From the NCBI GenBank assembly GCA_946498095.1, contig CAMMMX010000005.1:60518-124517 (forward strand): a stretch of 64,000 nucleotides of DNA, written 5' to 3'. The notes beneath the pieces were generated by a model. It saw only the letters and a program-made list of their open reading frames with translations. It did no database searches and was not told the origin of the DNA. The position numbers were made by a program, and so were the translations under genes. This document shows, in pieces, positions 61,539-64,000 of the stretch (position 1 is its first letter; each line of letters starts with the position of its first letter). The DNA comes from an uncultured Clostridia bacterium. GTDB lineage: Bacteria > Bacillota > Clostridia > Oscillospirales > Ruminococcaceae.

Positions 61539-63203
61539 ATGAAGCATGCGGAGAAGTACACCAGAGGATATTTTATGCCGCCCGAGCCTTCGCTGGATTG
61601 GACGAAAAAGGAATATATCGATAAGGCGCCGATTTGGTGCAGCGTTGACCTGAGGGATGGGAACCAGTCGCTGATCGTCCCCATGAGTTTGGAAGAGAAG
61701 GTAGCGTTTTACAAGTTCCTCCTCAAGCTCGGCTTCAAAGAGATTGAGGTGGGTTTTCCCGCTGCATCAGAGACGGAGTATGAGTTCCTGCGCACGCTGA
61801 TAGAGCAGGATCTTATCCCCGACGACGTCACAGTGCAGGTGCTGACCCAGGCACGGGAGCATATTATCAAAAAGACGTTCGAGGCGCTGCGCGGCGCGAA
61901 GAACGCCGTTGTCCACCTGTACAACTCCACCTCGGTCGCGCAGCGCGAGCAGGTGTTCCGCAAGTCCAAGGAAGAGATTATCGACATCGCCGTCAAAGGG
62001 GCGGAGATGCTGCAGGAGTTGGCAGCGCAGGAGGAGGGCAATTTCCGTTTTGAGTATTCGCCGGAGAGTTTTACCGGTACGGAGGTCGATTTCGCGCTGG
62101 AGATCTGCAACCGTGTGCTGGACATCTGGCAGCCGACGCAGGAGAAGCCGGTGATCATCAACCTGCCGGTGACGGTGTCGATGTCGATGTCGCATGTCTA
62201 CGCCAGCCAGGTGGAATATATGTGCAAGCATCTCAAATACCGCGAAAACGTCGTGGTATCGCTGCATCCGCATAATGACCGCGGCTGCGCCGTCGCTGAC
62301 TCCGAGCTTGGCTTGCTGGCGGGCGCCGATCGCATTGAAGGGACGCTATTCGGCAACGGCGAGCGTACCGGTAACGTCGACATCATCACACTGGCGCTGA
62401 ACATGTATGCACATGGCGTCGACCCACAGCTTGATCTCAGCGACATGCCACAGATTATTGAGACGTATGAGACGCTGACGCGGATGCACGTCTACGAGCG
62501 TCAGCCGTACAGCGGCAAGCTGGTGTTCGCCGCCTTCTCCGGTTCCCACCAGGATGCGATTGCTAAAGGGATGAAGTGGCGCGAGGAGAAGCATTGCGAG
62601 CACTGGACAGTGCCCTACCTGCCGATCGATCCTAAGGATATTGGTCGCGAGTACGAAGGGGACGTTATCCGCATCAACAGCCAGTCAGGCAAGGGCGGTA
62701 TCGGCTACCTGCTGCAGCAGAAATTCGGCTTCGACCTGCCGCCGAAGATGCGGGAGGACTTTGGCTACGCGGTCAAGAGCGTGTCCGACCATAAGCACAA
62801 GGAGCTGATGCCGCAGGAGGTTCACGACATCTTCCAGAAACGGTACGTCAATCTGGATACGCCCTACCGCTTCGTCAGCGGCACCTTTGAAGAGGGCGAT
62901 ACCTTCCATGTAACCGTCCGTGTGCAGGCAAACGGACAGGAGCAGACCTGGACGGGCGAAGGCAACGGTCGCCTTGACGCCGTCAGCAGTACATTGCATG
63001 AGCATCTAGGTCTGGATTACAGCATCCAGACCTACCAGGAGCACGCGCTCGAGACGGGATCGAAGTCCCAGGCGGTGGCCTACGTCGGCATCACGTCGCC
63101 GGACGGCAAGGCATACTGGGGCGCGGGCATCCATACCGATATTATGACAGCGTCGGTGCGCGCGCTGTTCAGCGCGGTCAACAACATGGTCAGCGGACAG
63201 TAA
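61539..63203 (+). CDS. leuA: 2-isopropylmalate synthase (LeuA type 2)
   Basis: A 554-aa enzyme condensing acetyl-CoA and 2-oxoisovalerate, the first committed step to leucine. The DRE-TIM barrel shows CSVDLRDGNQSL with its catalytic Arg/Asp region near residue 40. LHPHNDRGCAVADSELGLLAGADRIEGTLFGNGERTGNVD is the HxH metal and signature region. The C-terminal regulatory domain (about 430-554) has LDYSIQTYQEHALETGSKSQAVAYVGI. It matches the longer yeast-like LeuA2 group. ATG 61539 follows GAAAGGA; the frame is open back to 61485, inside the T-box. No other leu genes are nearby. The codon bias is GC-rich like the preceding helicase. Confidence 0.95.
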   Translation: MKHAEKYTRGYFMPPEPSLDWTKKEYIDKAPIWCSVDLRDGNQSLIVPMSLEEKVAFYKFLLKLGFKEIEVGFPAASETEYEFLRTLIEQDLIPDDVTVQVLTQAREHIIKKTFEALRGAKNAVVHLYNSTSVAQREQVFRKSKEEIIDIAVKGAEMLQELAAQEEGNFRFEYSPESFTGTEVDFALEICNRVLDIWQPTQEKPVIINLPVTVSMSMSHVYASQVEYMCKHLKYRENVVVSLHPHNDRGCAVADSELGLLAGADRIEGTLFGNGERTGNVDIITLALNMYAHGVDPQLDLSDMPQIIETYETLTRMHVYERQPYSGKLVFAAFSGSHQDAIAKGMKWREEKHCEHWTVPYLPIDPKDIGREYEGDVIRINSQSGKGGIGYLLQQKFGFDLPPKMREDFGYAVKSVSDHKHKELMPQEVHDIFQKRYVNLDTPYRFVSGTFEEGDTFHVTVRVQANGQEQTWTGEGNGRLDAVSSTLHEHLGLDYSIQTYQEHALETGSKSQAVAYVGITSPDGKAYWGAGIHTDIMTASVRALFSAVNNMVSGQ

Positions 63204-63207
63204 CGAA

Positions 63208-63245
63208 CCCTGCCCCCGCAGTCCGAATGGACTGCGGGGGCAGGG
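63208..63245 (+). terminator. Terminator after leuA
   Basis: A perfect 17-bp GC-rich stem (CCCTGCCCCCGCAGTCC, 63208-63224, with 63229-63245), loop GAAT. The T-run is short (ATTT), but the helix is very stable. Confidence 0.75.
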
Positions 63246-63313
63246 GATTTGTGCGGCGACTTCTTGAATAATGGGTTGACAACTTTCCTGTTACAGGATA
63301 TGTGGATATCTCC

Positions 63314-63769
63314 CTAACCTTTTTTCTCAGGAAGATAAATACAGATGGGTTCCATTTCTTCACGGTATTCATTGGTCTGCGCCGTAATCCGGTTTGTCAG
63401 CGTATAATCAAACTCTACATACAATTTATGTTCGCCGAAAGATACGTTTTGAAAATAAAAATCCCTTTTCATAACGGAACCGGGGGACAGACTGTCTTGA
63501 CGGAGAACGGGTATATTCCATGAGACGCTATCTAAATACACATCACATGGATCATCGCCGTAGTCAATGTCCATCCATCGCAGGCTGTTGTTTTTCAGCG
63601 CAACGCTGATCACCATATCGCCCTGCTGTTCAACGTTATAGCGTATGGAGGTAATCTGAAAGTCCAGCCCCTTTCCGGGTAAGGTCATCATTGTTGCCAC
63701 ACTTATACCGGCGCAGAAGACAAGTACGATGGCCACAAGGATAATAATTCTGTTTTTTCGAACTCGCAT
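63314..63769 (-). CDS. Hypothetical membrane-anchored extracytoplasmic protein
   Basis: A 151-aa protein with an N-terminal membrane anchor (about 7-29; ILVAIVLVFCAGISVATMM) and an exported beta-rich domain. The domain reads like an immunoglobulin-type sandwich: ITSIRYNVEQQGDMVISVALKNNS, then KRDFYFQNVSFGEHKLYVEFDYTL. The Cys after VLVF is not followed by the spacing of a lipoprotein box, so an anchor is more likely. ATG 63769 has GAAAGGAAAG upstream. An in-frame upstream ATG at 63838 overlaps a different open frame. I do not recognise the family. Confidence 0.65.
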   Translation of the reverse strand: MRVRKNRIIILVAIVLVFCAGISVATMMTLPGKGLDFQITSIRYNVEQQGDMVISVALKNNSLRWMDIDYGDDPCDVYLDSVSWNIPVLRQDSLSPGSVMKRDFYFQNVSFGEHKLYVEFDYTLTNRITAQTNEYREEMEPICIYLPEKKG

Positions 63770-63842
63770 AAACGCTTTCCTTTCTAGTTTCGATTTTTGT
63801 AAGCTTACAAAGGGTTCCATTTCATACACGTCTGTCACGCCC

Positions 63843-63956
63843 GCTGCGAACCTCCCCCTGAAAGAGGAATATGTACAGGTCTTGCTGTATCATGAAAAGG
63901 GCTTGCATGATTTACTAAAATCCGGTATGATTACGGAGAAGGAATCGATAGATTAA
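63843..63956 (+). other. Possible 3' part of a small gene at the edge of a recombinase locus
   Basis: On the plus strand, a natural-looking frame gives LPLKEEYVQVLLYHEKGLHDLLKSGMITEKESID and stops at TAA 63954-63956. Its SHOCT-like pattern (a helix, then LLKSGMITEKE) resembles the small proteins encoded just before serine recombinases in clostridial mobile elements. Upstream it runs antisense into the minus-strand gene, so its start is unclear. AAAGGA followed by GTG at 63988 (reading M-A-K-K) could be the start of the next gene, cut by the window end. Weak evidence. Confidence 0.25.
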
Positions 63957-64000
63957 CTATTAAAAGTCAATCCCCAAAAGGATGGTAGTGGCGAAAAAGA

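Noticed and set aside
63276..63304. Plus-strand TTGACA near 63274 with a TATG-type -10
   Set aside because: The -10 is poor and it would only transcribe antisense to the minus-strand gene at 63314.

Overview
The window looks like chromosome from a spore-forming, low-to-mid GC Gram-positive of the class Clostridia, most likely an Oscillospirales/Ruminococcaceae-type gut anaerobe. This is inferred from dipicolinate synthase genes (dpaA/dpaB), spoVT, luxS, a leucine T-box ahead of leuA, the gene order rimP-nusA-rnpM-ylxQ-infB-rbfA-nrnA-truB-ribF, a pyruvate kinase with a C-terminal PEP-utiliser domain, and strong AGGAGG-type ribosome binding sites. No tRNA, rRNA, CRISPR array, complete transposase or integrase was found.

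Layout. 1-2.1 kb: end of the dipicolinate operon, then a small DUF2975 membrane protein with a YozG-like regulator behind a near-consensus promoter. 2.5-6.1 kb: a GH36 alpha-galactosidase divergent from a ROK-like regulator. 6.2-11.1 kb: ilvE, an RluA-family pseudouridine synthase, luxS, an M23/LysM/G5 cell-wall peptidase and a small membrane protein. 11.2-15.7 kb (minus strand): a four-gene carbohydrate operon of an unrecognised TIM-barrel glycosidase-like protein, nagA, a Gfo/Idh/MocA oxidoreductase and a sugar isomerase/epimerase. 16.6-26.1 kb (minus): a zinc-ribbon/kinase-fold/PASTA membrane protein whose catalytic residues are all lost (a pseudokinase), preceded by a very large three-domain cyclic beta-1,2-glucan synthase homologue. 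26.2-32.2 kb: a URO-D-family protein with a small unknown partner, an XRE regulator, spoVT, an ECF S component beside coaX, and an orphan ABC ATPase. 32.4-34.5 kb: a NatAB-like ABC exporter.

34.5-39.5 kb is a 2-keto-3-deoxygluconate operon: KDPG aldolase with an extra C-terminal domain, KDG kinase, a LacI-family regulator and an IlvD/Edd dehydratase interrupted by a single in-frame TAA. uxaC at 43.9-45.3 kb belongs to the same pathway. A near-identical 14-bp operator-like palindrome lies upstream of both the aldolase and uxaC, suggesting one LacI-family regulon. Between them are manA, a ROK glucokinase and a PcrA/UvrD-like helicase; pyk follows uxaC.

47.8-58.5 kb is mostly a long plus-strand translation and RNA-maturation cluster ending in gltX. 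From within gltX to the end of leuA the DNA appears richer in G/C at third codon positions. An intergenic palindromic repeat, a nuclease-helicase fusion with an iron-sulfur domain, and leuA under a T-box leader complete the right part. The last 150 bases may touch the edge of a recombinase-carrying element.
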